Origin: Galdieria yellowstonensis
Taxonomy: Eukaryota; Rhodophyta; Bangiophyceae; Galdieriales; Galdieriaceae
Direction of reading: 5' to 3'
Assembly: GCA_026122205.1 (NCBI GenBank)
Contig: JANCYU010000037.1
Coordinates: 62,001-126,000 of the forward strand
Length of the DNA stretch: 64,000 bases
A model generated the notes under the pieces. That model was given only the letters and a program-made list of their open reading frames with translations, was not told where the DNA came from and made no database searches. A program made the position numbers and the translations under genes. Below are positions 1 through 9,825 of the stretch, one piece after another (position 1 is the first letter of the stretch; each line of letters opens with the position of its first letter).

Positions 1-526
1 CTCTGTACTTTTCCCAGAGGGATCTCCTATCTTTCCAGTAGCTCCACCTAACAGAATGACAGGCTGGTGACCGTACTTTTGGAACCATCGAAGAATGACG
101 ATTCCGAGAAGATTTCCAATATGAAGGCTGTCTGCAGTGGGATCGAAGCCCACATACACTTTTGTTGGTTTCTGGCACAGTTTTTCAACTTCTGGACCAG
201 TCGTTTGGTCTATAAGGCCTCTCTATACAGCAAACACTGTTACAATATCTTCCACAATAGCAAGTAAACTAAAGTACCTCTTTCAAAACTTCGATAACAG
301 ACTCTTTCGAAACGTGCCTCACCGCGCCATCGTAGTTACAGCAGTGAAGTTGCCGCAGTCTTCCTTTCACTAACGAAGCTTCCTTTCGCAACCTTGCAAC
401 TTGTATGCAACTAAAGCGTCGTGCATAGCATAATACTGTGCGCAAGTCCTTTCGATAAGTTTTCAGCTGTTGCAACAATACGAAGCTAAGTGAATGACAT
501 GCCATCCTTTGGAAAAAATCTCTCAT
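1..526 (-). CDS. Tyrosyl-tRNA synthetase, organellar bacterial type (5' part only)
   Basis: Charges tRNA-Tyr in an organelle. Exon 1 (278-526) encodes an Arg/Leu-rich N-terminus that looks like a targeting peptide. A 55-nt GT-AG intron (223-277) follows. Exon 2 (1-222) runs off the left edge and encodes the start of the class I catalytic core: a KVYVGFDPTADSLHIGN stretch with the HIGH-type signature (here HIGN), then a GGATGKIGDPSGK stretch typical of bacterial TyrRS. The KMSKS loop and tRNA-binding domain lie outside the window. Start is ATG at 526; a second upstream ATG is out of frame and stops at once. Whether it serves mitochondrion or plastid cannot be told. Confidence 0.9.
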
Positions 527-580
527 TCCATCGTCATTTGCGACAAGTCTACAAAGCTCATTTGATGTAAGAAAAAAAGT

Positions 581-1739
581 TTATTGTTCTTTGTTCATTT
601 TGTGCCGTTGCTTTCTTATATATTTAAATGCACCTTTGAAAAAGTACAATATGACGAAAGAAAACAGGACTGAGCATACCAAACTACCCCCAACTACAGA
701 ATACCAACCAATTGGCGATCCAGTGCTCGATAACTCAAGAGGCGTCAATATATTTGTACCAAAACAGGCACCAAACTAAAAACTTTAACAACTTCAAGAA
801 AGGACTAAGTGGTACTTACTAATGAGGTAAAACTGATAGCACTGGATATCAATGTGAAAATCAAGTCGTATGCAATAACTCTATTACGGAAGGAATCCAT
901 TCCTATGCTCAGAACATCCTCTCGATTGTTTACTTGTTCTTGTAGTCTATGCACTCGTTGTACAAGTGTTTCAAGTAACTATACAAGAGTCCATGAATGT
1001 AAGATGCAGTATTAGAGAAACTTACTAGAATAGAAGAGTCGAGACAACGAAACAAAACCAAGCGCTGTTCCAACAGTTCTTCCGTCTGGTCTTTCGAGTC
1101 GTTGCTATCACAGTCTGGAAAGTCTTCAAAAGCTTCTTCCTCGAGAAATGAAACCAAAAGCTGTCGTGGAATTTCTGAATTCTCCGCAATCTGATGAAGT
1201 TGTTCCTTCTTCAAACGGAGAGCTGATAGATACTGAGCCACATTCTTTCTCGGGGCTTCTTTCAACATTTGAAGAGTCGAACGCTCTAAAGTTTCAAAAG
1301 GCTCGGTAGCTTGTTTGCTTACCAAGGTCAGAAGCGTGTCTAACACAAACAGTTCAAAAATAAAATTGCTGCCAGACTTTGGAGCTGACTGCAGACTTGT
1401 TGTAAGCTGCTCTGAAACTTGGGAACATTGAAGGTTTTCCGGGTCAAATATTTGTACCTTTTCATGAAATACAAGCGCCCTTAAATCAAAAACCGACAAA
1501 ATAATAACATTTCTTAAGATTCTAAGAGTTGGTCCCCTTTTGAAAGCAGGGTCAACCACTTTCAGGTCTGTAAAGTTTAATTTCCTGTGCATACGATTCT
1601 TTCTCGACAAACCAGGCCATAAAGTACTTTGGTTGGCTTCGGAAATAATTGTTTTTCTATTCATAGTGCGAAAAGAACAACTGGCGTCGGGACGTATTTC
1701 TAAACACTTGAGAACAAACTCGTCTTCGTCCGCAGCCAT
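581..1739 (-). CDS. MRS2/CorA-type magnesium channel with a GTN signature
   Basis: 2-TM-GxN metal channel, family role Mg2+ uptake into mitochondria or plastids. Three exons: 1026-1739, 820-978, 581-775, with introns of 47 and 44 nt. Exon 1 gives the soluble alpha/beta part with the MRS2 pattern DLRALVFHEKVQIFDP followed by a helical stretch (FELFVLDTLLTLVSKQ). Exon 2 is the long stalk helix leading into TM1. Exon 3 starts right at the pore signature, reading FGACFGTNI where relatives read FGMNI, then a Gly/Ser loop, TM2 and a basic C-terminus (KYIRKQRHK). The family is recognisable from fold order, but the Met of GMN is Thr here. Start at ATG 1739; the frame extends upstream only through a TTG. 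Confidence 0.85.
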
Positions 1740-1850
1740 CCTTTCTCTGCGCACCCAAAAGGGCAACCAACATTACTTGAGTAGGTTGTTTTCGACATTT
1801 TAAATTTTATAATAACGAAAAATAAACAAAACGTAGCAACGAAAAAACAC

Positions 1851-3556
1851 TTAAGAGATTAAAGACCTTCTCTGACTCCAAGGAGACTGATCATTTGTAA
1901 AAGATATCACCTTACTATTACAAATAGGTTGAGGTACCGGTCTTCTTCCAGAAGAATTTACCAAACCTTTCTCCCTTCCTTCTTCGGAATCGACTCTGTA
2001 AAATAAACTTGAAATATCCAATTTTCTCGAAAACACCATTCGATATGTCAAATAAGCATAAAGTGTGCCTCCCAAAAGGTCAATAACGTAATGATGTTGC
2101 AAGTACATCGCTGCCCAATATATTAAACAAACATAACAACTAGCCAAAACTTTGAAAAGATGAGAGCCTCTGGCAGGAAAACAAAAGGCTATAAGTGACG
2201 GCCATGCTGCATGAAGACTCGGAAACGAACCAAACGGGATTCTATTCTGTGTTGTATAAGTTTCTTGGTAAAACACAATACCGAAAAACTTATCAACACG
2301 AGAAAGAGCAGCTCCAGGATTCCCACTCATCCAGTGTTCTGCCTTTGCTAATCCATTCAGCTCAAAGTACCAAGGTGGAGCAAATGGAAAGAGAATCTAT
2401 TCTAAGTGAGAAAAATAAATTTCCAATAATATAATTTCTAACCTGTGTCAAGACAGCTGAAGTATTTAATACGCCCAAAGAAGCAAAAAAGCAAAATGCT
2501 GACTTTCGACCTTCCTGGATTTAGAAATAAGTATATATAAAAAACATTGAGACTCATTTGTGTGCTTACAGTAAGGAGAAGATATAGAAAAAACATTCCA
2601 GGAAGAACTGCATGTATCGTATAAGGAATAGCAGCTACAAAATCTGCAGCTTTGCTCGATCGCGTTGCAAACCAGCGATACGGAAAATGTAAAAGACCTT
2701 CTAGCTTAGGAAGAAGACTTGTGTTAATAGCAGGACGCCACGAAAGAGACAAGCGAGGATAGAAATTAAAAACTAGAAACCAAACAATAAGAGGCAACAT
2801 AGAAAGAACACTTTCCATTAAAACTTTTGAAACAACATTTCTCGTAACTTCTTGTCCCGTAACTATAGATAGGGTTCTCAGTAACGAATCCATAAAGTTA
2901 CGTTTCTCGCTGCATGGGCGCGCAACTTCTTCGCTTTCGCTCTTAACTGTCGAAATCGAAGAATAATCTGTCTGAGGAGTTTGTATCCACTCTCCCGTCC
3001 CAACAACTTCAGCCCTTTCAACCTGCGAAGAAGATAGTTGAAAAGAAAAGGTTTCATTATTCAAAAGTTCGTTGTCTTGTACACTAGAAAAAGTCGGCTG
3101 ACTCCAACTATGGTCTTGTTGAGACAGCCGTACCGAGTCTTCGAAGGAACCGGTCTCCACTTTCTTCTTCTCTCGAGGACGTCTAAACATTTTTGAAATA
3201 TACTCCTTACACATCTTCGCACTGCGTCTTATCAAACCAACTTGTTCGTACAAGCTCTTGGGAGAAGTTGTTCGTGGAGCATAATAGGGCAGCTCAAACT
3301 TTTTAGGAGATACTGGGAGCAGATAGTTGCTATTTTTACGATGACTGCTTACAAAAAGACTACGTTCTAAAGTAGACTCTGAAACACTTGCTCTTCTTGT
3401 CTTGAAGAAACCGTCTCGTACAGGTGGCGCAACATCCACACCACTCGTGTCTTCCAGTAACAAAAAGTCACTAGCTGCCCTTCTCCTGTTCCAAACTTGT
3501 CTCTTTTTTCTTTCAGTGTCTTCTTTTGGAGAACTTTTTGGAAAAATATCAGTCAT
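1851..3556 (-). CDS. AUR1-like inositol phosphorylceramide synthase (PAP2 family)
   Basis: Membrane enzyme of the AUR1/PAP2 phosphotransferase group, which in fungi and protists moves inositol phosphate onto ceramide in the Golgi. Exons 2570-3556, 2443-2514 (72 nt) and 1851-2396, introns 55 and 46 nt. The first about 240 residues are hydrophilic, Ser/Arg-rich and without a recognised domain. Then come several membrane spans and the two catalytic boxes: FGSFPSLHAAWPS (family GSFPSLHSG) and YLQHHYVIDLLGG (family H-x3-D). The splice joins give LFPFAPPWYFELNG, the loop expected before box 2. Substrate is inferred from the box type; a ceramide phosphoethanolamine or other sphingolipid synthase is possible. 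Confidence 0.8.
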
Positions 3557-3606
3557 GAACGTCAAAGTGGCTTGTCAACCTCTTCCTTCTAATTTCCACG
3601 CGCTCC

Positions 3607-4106
3607 TCAATATTCGCCTCGAAAATACACAATGTCGGCCTCTAATTCCTTCACCTGCGCCTGTAAGACTTCCACCTAATCTTTTCAGAGCTTCGTCAAT
3701 ATTCAACAAAAGTTCTTACTTGTTTTAAAAGCTCCTGATTAGACTGTTCAGCTTGGGCATATTTTTCATATAGCTCGCAATAAAGCTTCTCTAGTTGTTC
3801 AATTTGGGAGCAAAGATCTTTAAGTTGTCTGTGAAAGTCTGACAACTTGTCACGGTCCATTCTCTCACATAGCTTACACAATTCTAACACTTTGGAGTGA
3901 ACTGAAGCAAAGTCAACAGATTCTGCTTCAACAGTCTTGCTGTGAAGCTCAAACGAAGACGACTGGGATTTCAGGACAAGTCCTCTCCGGTTTGTTTTCC
4001 TGTTTAACCGGAAAAAACTTGAAGCAGTAGGCTCTTTAGAAACAAATATGCTGCGTTGTTTGTAAGAGAATATATTGTGCAGGAAAAGAAGTCCATTTAT
4101 CTTCAT
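3607..4106 (-). CDS. Small coiled-coil protein, probably organelle-targeted
   Basis: Not recognised. Exon 1 (3720-4106) and exon 2 (3607-3660) are joined over a 59-nt intron (3661-3719) and give about 146 residues. The N-terminal 60 residues are basic and Ser/Phe-rich, like a transit peptide. The rest is one amphipathic helix with heptads (a SQIEQLEKLYCELYEKYAQA stretch) running to the end of the protein, where exon 2 supplies an acidic/aromatic tail. The splice keeps the helix phase, which supports the model. Start ATG 4106; the longer frame begins at TTG. Same strand as both neighbours, 50 bp from the AUR1-like start. Confidence 0.55.
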
Positions 4107-4228
4107 TTCGAGATATCTCAAAATCCAACACAACGCATTGCCAACAAATAGGACTACAAAAGACCTAAATAGGATTTATCAAGTCTCTTTAGGAAAACTA
4201 AATCTAAACAAACTAGAAATACACAGCA

Positions 4229-5311
4229 TCAAGTCCTATTCTTCCTGCCTTTCGAACCCTTGTCATCATATCTAGCATCGTTGGGAGTGTTTCTGTCACC
4301 GTCTTGGTTCCCGTCGGGGTTATTGTTTCCCTCTTCCCTGTTTGTCACTGAAGTTCCTTCATACATCCTTCGAAGCATATCTAAATGCTCCGAGGAAACT
4401 CCTTCAGAAGAAGTCGCCTTTTCTGAAGACAAAACTTCTTCTTCACCTTGTACAGACCCTGCTGGTGGATTGTCTGTTTCAACACCCTCAACGCTTGTAC
4501 TCTCGTTCGTTATTTCACCGACCTCCTCTGAAGATGAGCCTTGGTCTTCTTGTTGTGTCTGATTTTCTAGTCTTTTACGAAGACTGCTTAATAAATCCTC
4601 GTCACGAACAGGAGAATCATCGTCTGATTCAATAAATTCCCGTTTCAACTGTTCTAGCCTTTGATATTCTCTTTCGATAGCCTTGGCTTCTTCTTCTTCC
4701 TCCTTCAAAGATATCCTATAAAGGACAAAGCAAACTCCGGCAAAGACAACAAGAGTTAAGCTCCAAGTAATAAGCTTTTCGGACTTTGCAAGCTTCGCCT
4801 GTGCAGGTGGAGTCTTCTTTGAGTTGTTATTCGTCTTGTGTTTGACATCACTTTGTTCCGACACTTTTGTATTCTTCACCATAGTTGAGTGATATCTTGA
4901 ACTTTTCCCAACTGAGGAATCATAAGCGTTAAATATTGGAGGAGCACTATTGCTCTCCAAAGCTTTGCCTCTTGCTGCAAGTGCCTCTAATCTACCACCA
5001 AAGGAAACCGCAAACAGAGAGACTACAGTAGAAACAAAAAAACGTAATAGTACTGAGGAGATACTTTTCGAATGCTCCGCTCTTAACCTTTTTTGTTTCT
5101 CTTTGTCAAATGGAAAGGAGAAATTCGTCGGCTTGGAACAGGACCCTCGATACTGTCGTGCTAATATGAACAAGTTCCTCAGGCTTTTTCGACAAGTGTG
5201 AAATACGCAAGGTCTTTGCAAATTTTGCTTCCGAGGAACACATCTGCTTCCAGAAATAAAAGTCTTGGGAACAGTTTTCGAGAGACACCCAAACCTTAAA
5301 AACGCTTGCAT
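4229..5311 (-). CDS. Unknown single-pass membrane protein with long acidic tail, probably plastid
   Basis: Single-exon 360-residue protein of no recognised family. The first about 75 residues are rich in Arg, Ser and Cys with no acidic run, as in a transit peptide. A hydrophobic stretch near residues 88-103 and a clear transmembrane helix near 183-203 (LITWSLTLVVFAGVCFVLYR) follow. Next is a charged helix (KEEEEEAKAIEREYQRLEQL) and a disordered acidic/Ser tail ending in a basic cluster. Start ATG 5311; a second ATG frame at 5315 is a shadow. Confidence 0.65.
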   Translation of the reverse strand: MQAFLRFGCLSKTVPKTFISGSRCVPRKQNLQRPCVFHTCRKSLRNLFILARQYRGSCSKPTNFSFPFDKEKQKRLRAEHSKSISSVLLRFFVSTVVSLFAVSFGGRLEALAARGKALESNSAPPIFNAYDSSVGKSSRYHSTMVKNTKVSEQSDVKHKTNNNSKKTPPAQAKLAKSEKLITWSLTLVVFAGVCFVLYRISLKEEEEEAKAIEREYQRLEQLKREFIESDDDSPVRDEDLLSSLRKRLENQTQQEDQGSSSEEVGEITNESTSVEGVETDNPPAGSVQGEEEVLSSEKATSSEGVSSEHLDMLRRMYEGTSVTNREEGNNNPDGNQDGDRNTPNDARYDDKGSKGRKNRT

Positions 5312-5408
5312 TCACTCTCCCTTTCCAATCCCAAACGCGGAAGACAATCAGACGAGAGCGTCTTTATTCGAATAAGATTTTCTATACAAAACTCGAAAAT
5401 ACACCCAC

Positions 5409-6422
5409 TTATTCCGTTATAAGAGGTCTTCCAGTTCTTAGCAACTTTTCATACTCCAAAGATGTCGACCAGCGATTCAACTCTGTTATTCGAGTCACTG
5501 GAAGAGGATGTGAACCGATTTCTGCAAGTTGCCTGGAAACAAGTCGAGAAAATAAACCTTTTTGTGACTCTTTAGAAAACTCTTCAGCCTGTTTCATATA
5601 TTCTTTAGCATCCAAATGACGGTGGATACTGGATGATCCACCAGCTAGTTTCATGATAGTTGAAGTTACAACAAAGGCATCTTGGGATACTAATAACGAG
5701 GCTCTATCGCAGGAAAACTCTGCCGCTTGAAACCATTTCATGAGGTGACGTTCTAAAACGTTGGAGAGTGGAAACCCTATCGCACCTAGAGAATTGAACA
5801 GGACTGCAAAAGAGTTGGCTAACGTCAACCAGACTCCATGTTCACATTTCAAGTGTCCAAGTTCATGAGCTAATACTACCTGAAGTTCGGCTTCGTTGAG
5901 AATATCCAAGAGAGAGGAGTGTATAACAATAAACGGCTTTTCTCCTTGGAAGGCAAGGGTGTAAGCATTAGGATAGGGACTTTGTCTCAAAAACAGAAGA
6001 GGATATGGATAAATGTCTAAAATTCTACACGCCTGCACCAGCAGTGCATACAAGTTTGGTAACTGTCTACTGGACACTTGGATTCCAAAGGACAAGTTCT
6101 CCAGAAGAAATAGTTTCTCAATAAATGGGTTGATAAGTTTCCTGGATATAGTATCAACTCCTACTAATCTGCGTAATAAGCTAGTGGAGACGAGGTCTAC
6201 AGGATGACGGAAAGAGTCCGCCTGTAGTGAAGGAAAAGAGAGCCTCTTCTTGGGTTCTGCCAAAGACGATGTTATGATAATTGGACGAAAGGAAAGCTTC
6301 CTACGAAATAAAACTAATTTGGGTGCCTTTCGAGAGCGTAGAGTTTCAAGAGACGACAAAGGAGACCTCAACACTAACCCATAACAGAAGAGACACACGT
6401 CTGCAGACGAGCCCTTCGCCAT
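5409..6422 (-). CDS. M48-family zinc metallopeptidase, plastid type
   Basis: Zinc endopeptidase of the Ste24/HtpX-like M48 group. The active-site helix reads VVLAHELGHLKCEHG near residue 184 (HExxH) and the third zinc ligand is probably the Glu of AAEFSCDRA about 45 residues later. The N-terminus is basic and Ser-rich. The overall layout (short N-domain, no strong multi-span membrane bundle, about 337 residues) resembles the plant plastoglobule peptidase PGM48 and cyanobacterial relatives rather than the ER Ste24. No intron. Start ATG 6422; the longer frame opens with TTG. Confidence 0.8.
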   Translation of the reverse strand: MAKGSSADVCLFCYGLVLRSPLSSLETLRSRKAPKLVLFRRKLSFRPIIITSSLAEPKKRLSFPSLQADSFRHPVDLVSTSLLRRLVGVDTISRKLINPFIEKLFLLENLSFGIQVSSRQLPNLYALLVQACRILDIYPYPLLFLRQSPYPNAYTLAFQGEKPFIVIHSSLLDILNEAELQVVLAHELGHLKCEHGVWLTLANSFAVLFNSLGAIGFPLSNVLERHLMKWFQAAEFSCDRASLLVSQDAFVVTSTIMKLAGGSSSIHRHLDAKEYMKQAEEFSKESQKGLFSRLVSRQLAEIGSHPLPVTRITELNRWSTSLEYEKLLRTGRPLITE

Positions 6423-6818
6423 GAAAGATACGAGCTGAGCCAATGGAGATATTTTTGGAGATTGAAAGGGTTTTTATTTCCTAAAAAGTTTCAATTGATT
6501 ACGAATATTTTAATGTTGAAACTCCAAACCAACATAAGACGAACTATTCAAGGAACATCGCAGCATTTCCTAGATGCAAGAAGCATTTTAATGAGGCTCA
6601 TAAAATCTTCCTTTCTTTATAGAGAACAGAATGCGAAGAAATGAGAAACTTGTCACACTTTCTCTTCACAGCCGTGTATATACTTAAATCTTCTTATGAA
6701 GCCATAAACAACGTTATCTTCGACTGAAATAACATCTTTTAAATTTCAATCGTGTGATGTCTATAGAGGCATCCGTAACCAAAGTTGTTTTTCAAATTGC
6801 GCCTTTTGGTTCTCTTGT
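6423..6818. other. Intergenic, 396 bp
   Basis: Promoter side of the M48 gene and 3' side of the glycosyltransferase gene. A 60-codon plus-strand frame at 6462-6644 has no family resemblance and no neighbouring exon. Nothing else seen. Confidence 0.5.
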
Positions 6819-8045
6819 TCATACAGGATACCACGAGGCACGACCTCTATTAGGATCATCTCGAGTAGAATAAGGATGAAGAGGTTCGCAAAAATAATAC
6901 TTTGGTGGTAAAAACGTTTCCAATTTCTCTTCACGAATAGAATTTACAATGCTCTTGTTCAATATAGAGTTGGAATGTGAAAAGATTGTAGAAAATGTCG
7001 TAAAATCATAAGCTACTTTCACCTGAGGATCAACATAAATGCGATGATGCTTGTTTCTCCACATATCCAAACAAAGAAGAGTACATTCCGAAGCTGGACA
7101 ATCTTCTCCCGTTCTTTCTACGGAACGAAATCGAATATTACTCTTTGAAAAAACTTCAGCATTCATTCCAACCAAACCATTCCAGCAAGAAAATACTGGA
7201 ACAAGTTTTCCATTTTCACATAATTGCATGGATGCCTTTGAATGAAAGATAGAACAATTTTCAGAGGCGGATACAGGGCCTCCATGTATGTCTCTCATAA
7301 CCCAAGTGTCATAAAACCTTAAATGTTTACCATAATCCAATCCACAAACCATATCAGCACCTTGAACAACGTGTAAAAGCAGTCGTATTATCTGACTGGC
7401 ACATAGAAAGACGTCGTTCACAAATACTACATATTTTGCTGAAAAGTTCCCACTGTAGAGTGGCTCCAAAACTTCATTTCTAATGCGAGCAAGAAACATT
7501 ATTCTATTGTCTCTTCTTCCTCTTACAATATCGCTATTGATAATAATCCTATTTCTTATATTACGTGCGTTCAACTCTTCAGTGAGCTTATGAAGACACA
7601 GACCACTTGTGTCTGTACTTCCACTCTCAAGTACTGAGACAAAGAGTTGATGAGGAAGGAAATACTTGGCGAGTTGGAGAATTTCAGTGGCTATATGTGG
7701 TAGAACGTGACCTCCGTTTCTGATATTCAAGGCAACCAAGACCGAAGCTTCCTCCAAATACCTTGAAGCCAGAGGAACATACTCTTCTTTCTTACACACC
7801 ACCGAGGAATTTCTTTCTAGAAAAGAATTTTTGGATACTGTAACTTCCTTAAAGTAGTTGTGTGGTGATGCTACCTTATCAAAGTTCTTCTGTCCCAGTA
7901 ACAGCACTGCAAAATAAAGAGCTGGAAGAATAACAAATATAAAAATTGCTCCAACTCTGCAACTATCTGATAAACATAGGATAGGTATCCTATTTAGCTT
8001 TTTCTGCAAGTCTTCAGAGACGAGCTTCCAATCCGTTGGCTTCAT
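6819..8045 (-). CDS. CAP59/CMT1-like alpha-1,3-mannosyltransferase family (GT69)
   Basis: Golgi type II membrane glycosyltransferase. Short cytosolic N-terminus, one signal-anchor helix near residues 31-50 (VGAIFIFVILPALYFAVLLL), a stem, then the CAP59 domain. Typical strings are VLVALNIRNGGHVLPH, FVSVLESGSTDTSG, a YVVFVNDVFLC segment in the position of the DxD-like metal site, and a Cys-rich end (CPASECTLLCLDMWR). In fungi this family makes capsule or wall mannans; the acceptor here is unknown. 408 residues, no intron. Confidence 0.8.
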   Translation of the reverse strand: MKPTDWKLVSEDLQKKLNRIPILCLSDSCRVGAIFIFVILPALYFAVLLLGQKNFDKVASPHNYFKEVTVSKNSFLERNSSVVCKKEEYVPLASRYLEEASVLVALNIRNGGHVLPHIATEILQLAKYFLPHQLFVSVLESGSTDTSGLCLHKLTEELNARNIRNRIIINSDIVRGRRDNRIMFLARIRNEVLEPLYSGNFSAKYVVFVNDVFLCASQIIRLLLHVVQGADMVCGLDYGKHLRFYDTWVMRDIHGGPVSASENCSIFHSKASMQLCENGKLVPVFSCWNGLVGMNAEVFSKSNIRFRSVERTGEDCPASECTLLCLDMWRNKHHRIYVDPQVKVAYDFTTFSTIFSHSNSILNKSIVNSIREEKLETFLPPKYYFCEPLHPYSTRDDPNRGRASWYPV

Positions 8046-8572
8046 CGCTGGAATGGATTCTCACGGGAATGTCCGCCTTGTTCACGTCAGCAGTGACGTT
8101 ACAAATATCAAATCCAAGGAACAAAAGGACAATTCAACTTGTCTTTAAGATGCTTCTATATTAACTTTTGACACGATAGTTTTTATGCTAGAAATGAAGC
8201 TATCTTTTGGTTTGTCGCCACTTCTCAAAGGAAAAGGACCGGAATGCTATTTAATCGATGGAAACATGTTTTCGAAAAATGTAACTGTTTACTGCAGTGC
8301 TATTTGAGGAGACAGGTTTTTTATAGGCTCTCGTATTTTCATCCATGAGACCACAGTACTGATTGCGCTTCAAAATAAACTAGCTTATGAACTTGTCTTC
8401 ATAGTGTTGCTCTTGCCAAATTGGACAACAAAGTAAGGGGAGACTTTCAATCGAAAAACCTGCCATGCAAAAGGAAAAGCCGTTGAGTCTTTTGAAATTG
8501 TCGAGAAAATAGGTTAAAATGGTTACTAAATTACGTAAGACAGCATAGAAATCCTTTATCGTTGCAAACAAG
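8046..8572. other. Intergenic, 527 bp
   Basis: Upstream of the CAP59-like gene and downstream of the carrier gene. A 63-codon minus-strand frame (8380-8571) is Phe-rich without recognisable features and is probably carrier 3'UTR. No repeat or RNA gene seen. Confidence 0.45.
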
Positions 8573-9785
8573 TTAACGTAAACCCAACTGTTTCTCTAAA
8601 AACCGAGCAACTGCTTCATAAGTCAAGAACGTTACTGCATTTGCCGGAAACGCACGAGCTAAGCAAGGCAACAATCCCTATCGATCCAACATTCGACAAA
8701 ATAAAATCCAATTCAGTCCGCTACTTGCCTTGTATAGTCCACGTATTCCTTCCTGACGAACAATTTTCCTTGTGGCATCCAACATGCCTCGAAATTTCGG
8801 TTGAGAATCGGAATCCGTTTGTATTCGTGTTTTCACAACGTCAACTGGATAAACCTTTTCTCTATTTAGAATGGAACAACGCTTGTAATAATAATAATAA
8901 TAATAATACGTACAGTTCCCCAAAACATTAAACCAGCCATTCCCCCAGCCAACAACAGAGACCCCGAACCCAAGTCTTCCTTTGAGCCACCCTGCGGAAC
9001 TAGAGCACCTTTGGTATATTCATATACTGAAAAATAGATGGCATTTGCAGGCACTTCACGACCAAGCGTTGCTCCAAGACCCTTGAACAAGCCAAGAAAA
9101 CCTCTATTATTCCATACCTGACGAGCACAATCGATTGGCCTAGGTGACAAGTGTCATTACTTGTACTTTTCCCTGGCAGAGAAGCAGTACCCTTTGTATA
9201 AAATGGAGGAATCAGCAGATTGCGCTTGCAGTCGACACTTGACCAACTCTGTTGGACACGCGACAAAGGAAACGGCAACTCCTGCACCTGCACCGCAAAG
9301 TGCAAATTCTGGAATGGTCATAGGCGAGTTGTTACCTTCACCGTGGACGATTCTTTTCATTTGACCATTAGAAGCAAACAGAACTGCGTTGAAAACTGCA
9401 ACGAAAGCCAGTGGAGCTCCCATTCCTTTGTATAGACCCCCAAGGCCTTGTCTTGCAACCGTTTTTCTTACTGCATCAATTGCACCGGTATATTGTGGAG
9501 TCTGTCCTGGAGCGACCCAAGGTTGATTCTGTAGTTTTACTTTGATGGTGTCGAACGGGTGTCCCACTAAAAGTTGTGCAGTTCCTCCTGCAGTTCCCTG
9601 AATTCTCTGTTATTGAGTTTCGAATAATATCGAAATCCATCTACATACAGCCAAAAGATCTTTTGCAATAACAGCTGTTTTCGTTGTTTCTTTTTCTTCA
9701 ATGGTTTGTTCCTTTCAAACAAGTATAAGAACCAAAAAGTAACGACTGAATTATTTCTACCTACCGAAATCACTTGCGAGTCCAT
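8573..9785 (-). CDS. Mitochondrial carrier, carnitine/acylcarnitine (BOU/CACT) type
   Basis: Six-helix inner-membrane exchanger. The three repeats carry the carrier signatures GHPFDTIKVKLQ, PTELVKCRLQAQ and YPVDVVKTRIQ; the second and the GLGATLGREVPANAIYF string are typical of acylcarnitine/basic amino acid carriers. Exons: about 9765-9785, 9191-9597, 8914-9139, 8729-8854, 8573-8677. Introns 2-4 are 51, 59 and 51 nt. Intron 4 (8678-8728) has a GC donor (GCAAGT...AG). Intron 1 (9598-9764, about 167 nt) is the least certain; the proposed start MDSQVIS joins to GTAGGTAQ. An ATG at 9827 is in frame but overlaps the ATG of the divergent TM9SF gene, so 9785 is preferred. Confidence 0.85.
8886..8908 (+). 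repeat. (TAA)n microsatellite in carrier intron 3
   Basis: Seven to eight TAA units directly after the GTACGT donor (read on the minus strand as ATT repeats), inside a 59-nt intron. Copy-number change would alter intron length only. Confidence 0.9.
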
Positions 9786-9825
9786 CGAAACGAATTGTCG
9801 AATTTGAAGTCCAAAACATTTTGTC

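Noticed and set aside
591..779. 62-codon plus-strand frame with protein-like wording
   Set aside because: It is antisense to MRS2 exon 3; the minus-strand reading gives the pore motif and TM2 with clean splice sites.
8380..8571. 63-codon minus-strand frame after the carrier stop
   Set aside because: No family match, no splice sites, lies in the expected 3'UTR.
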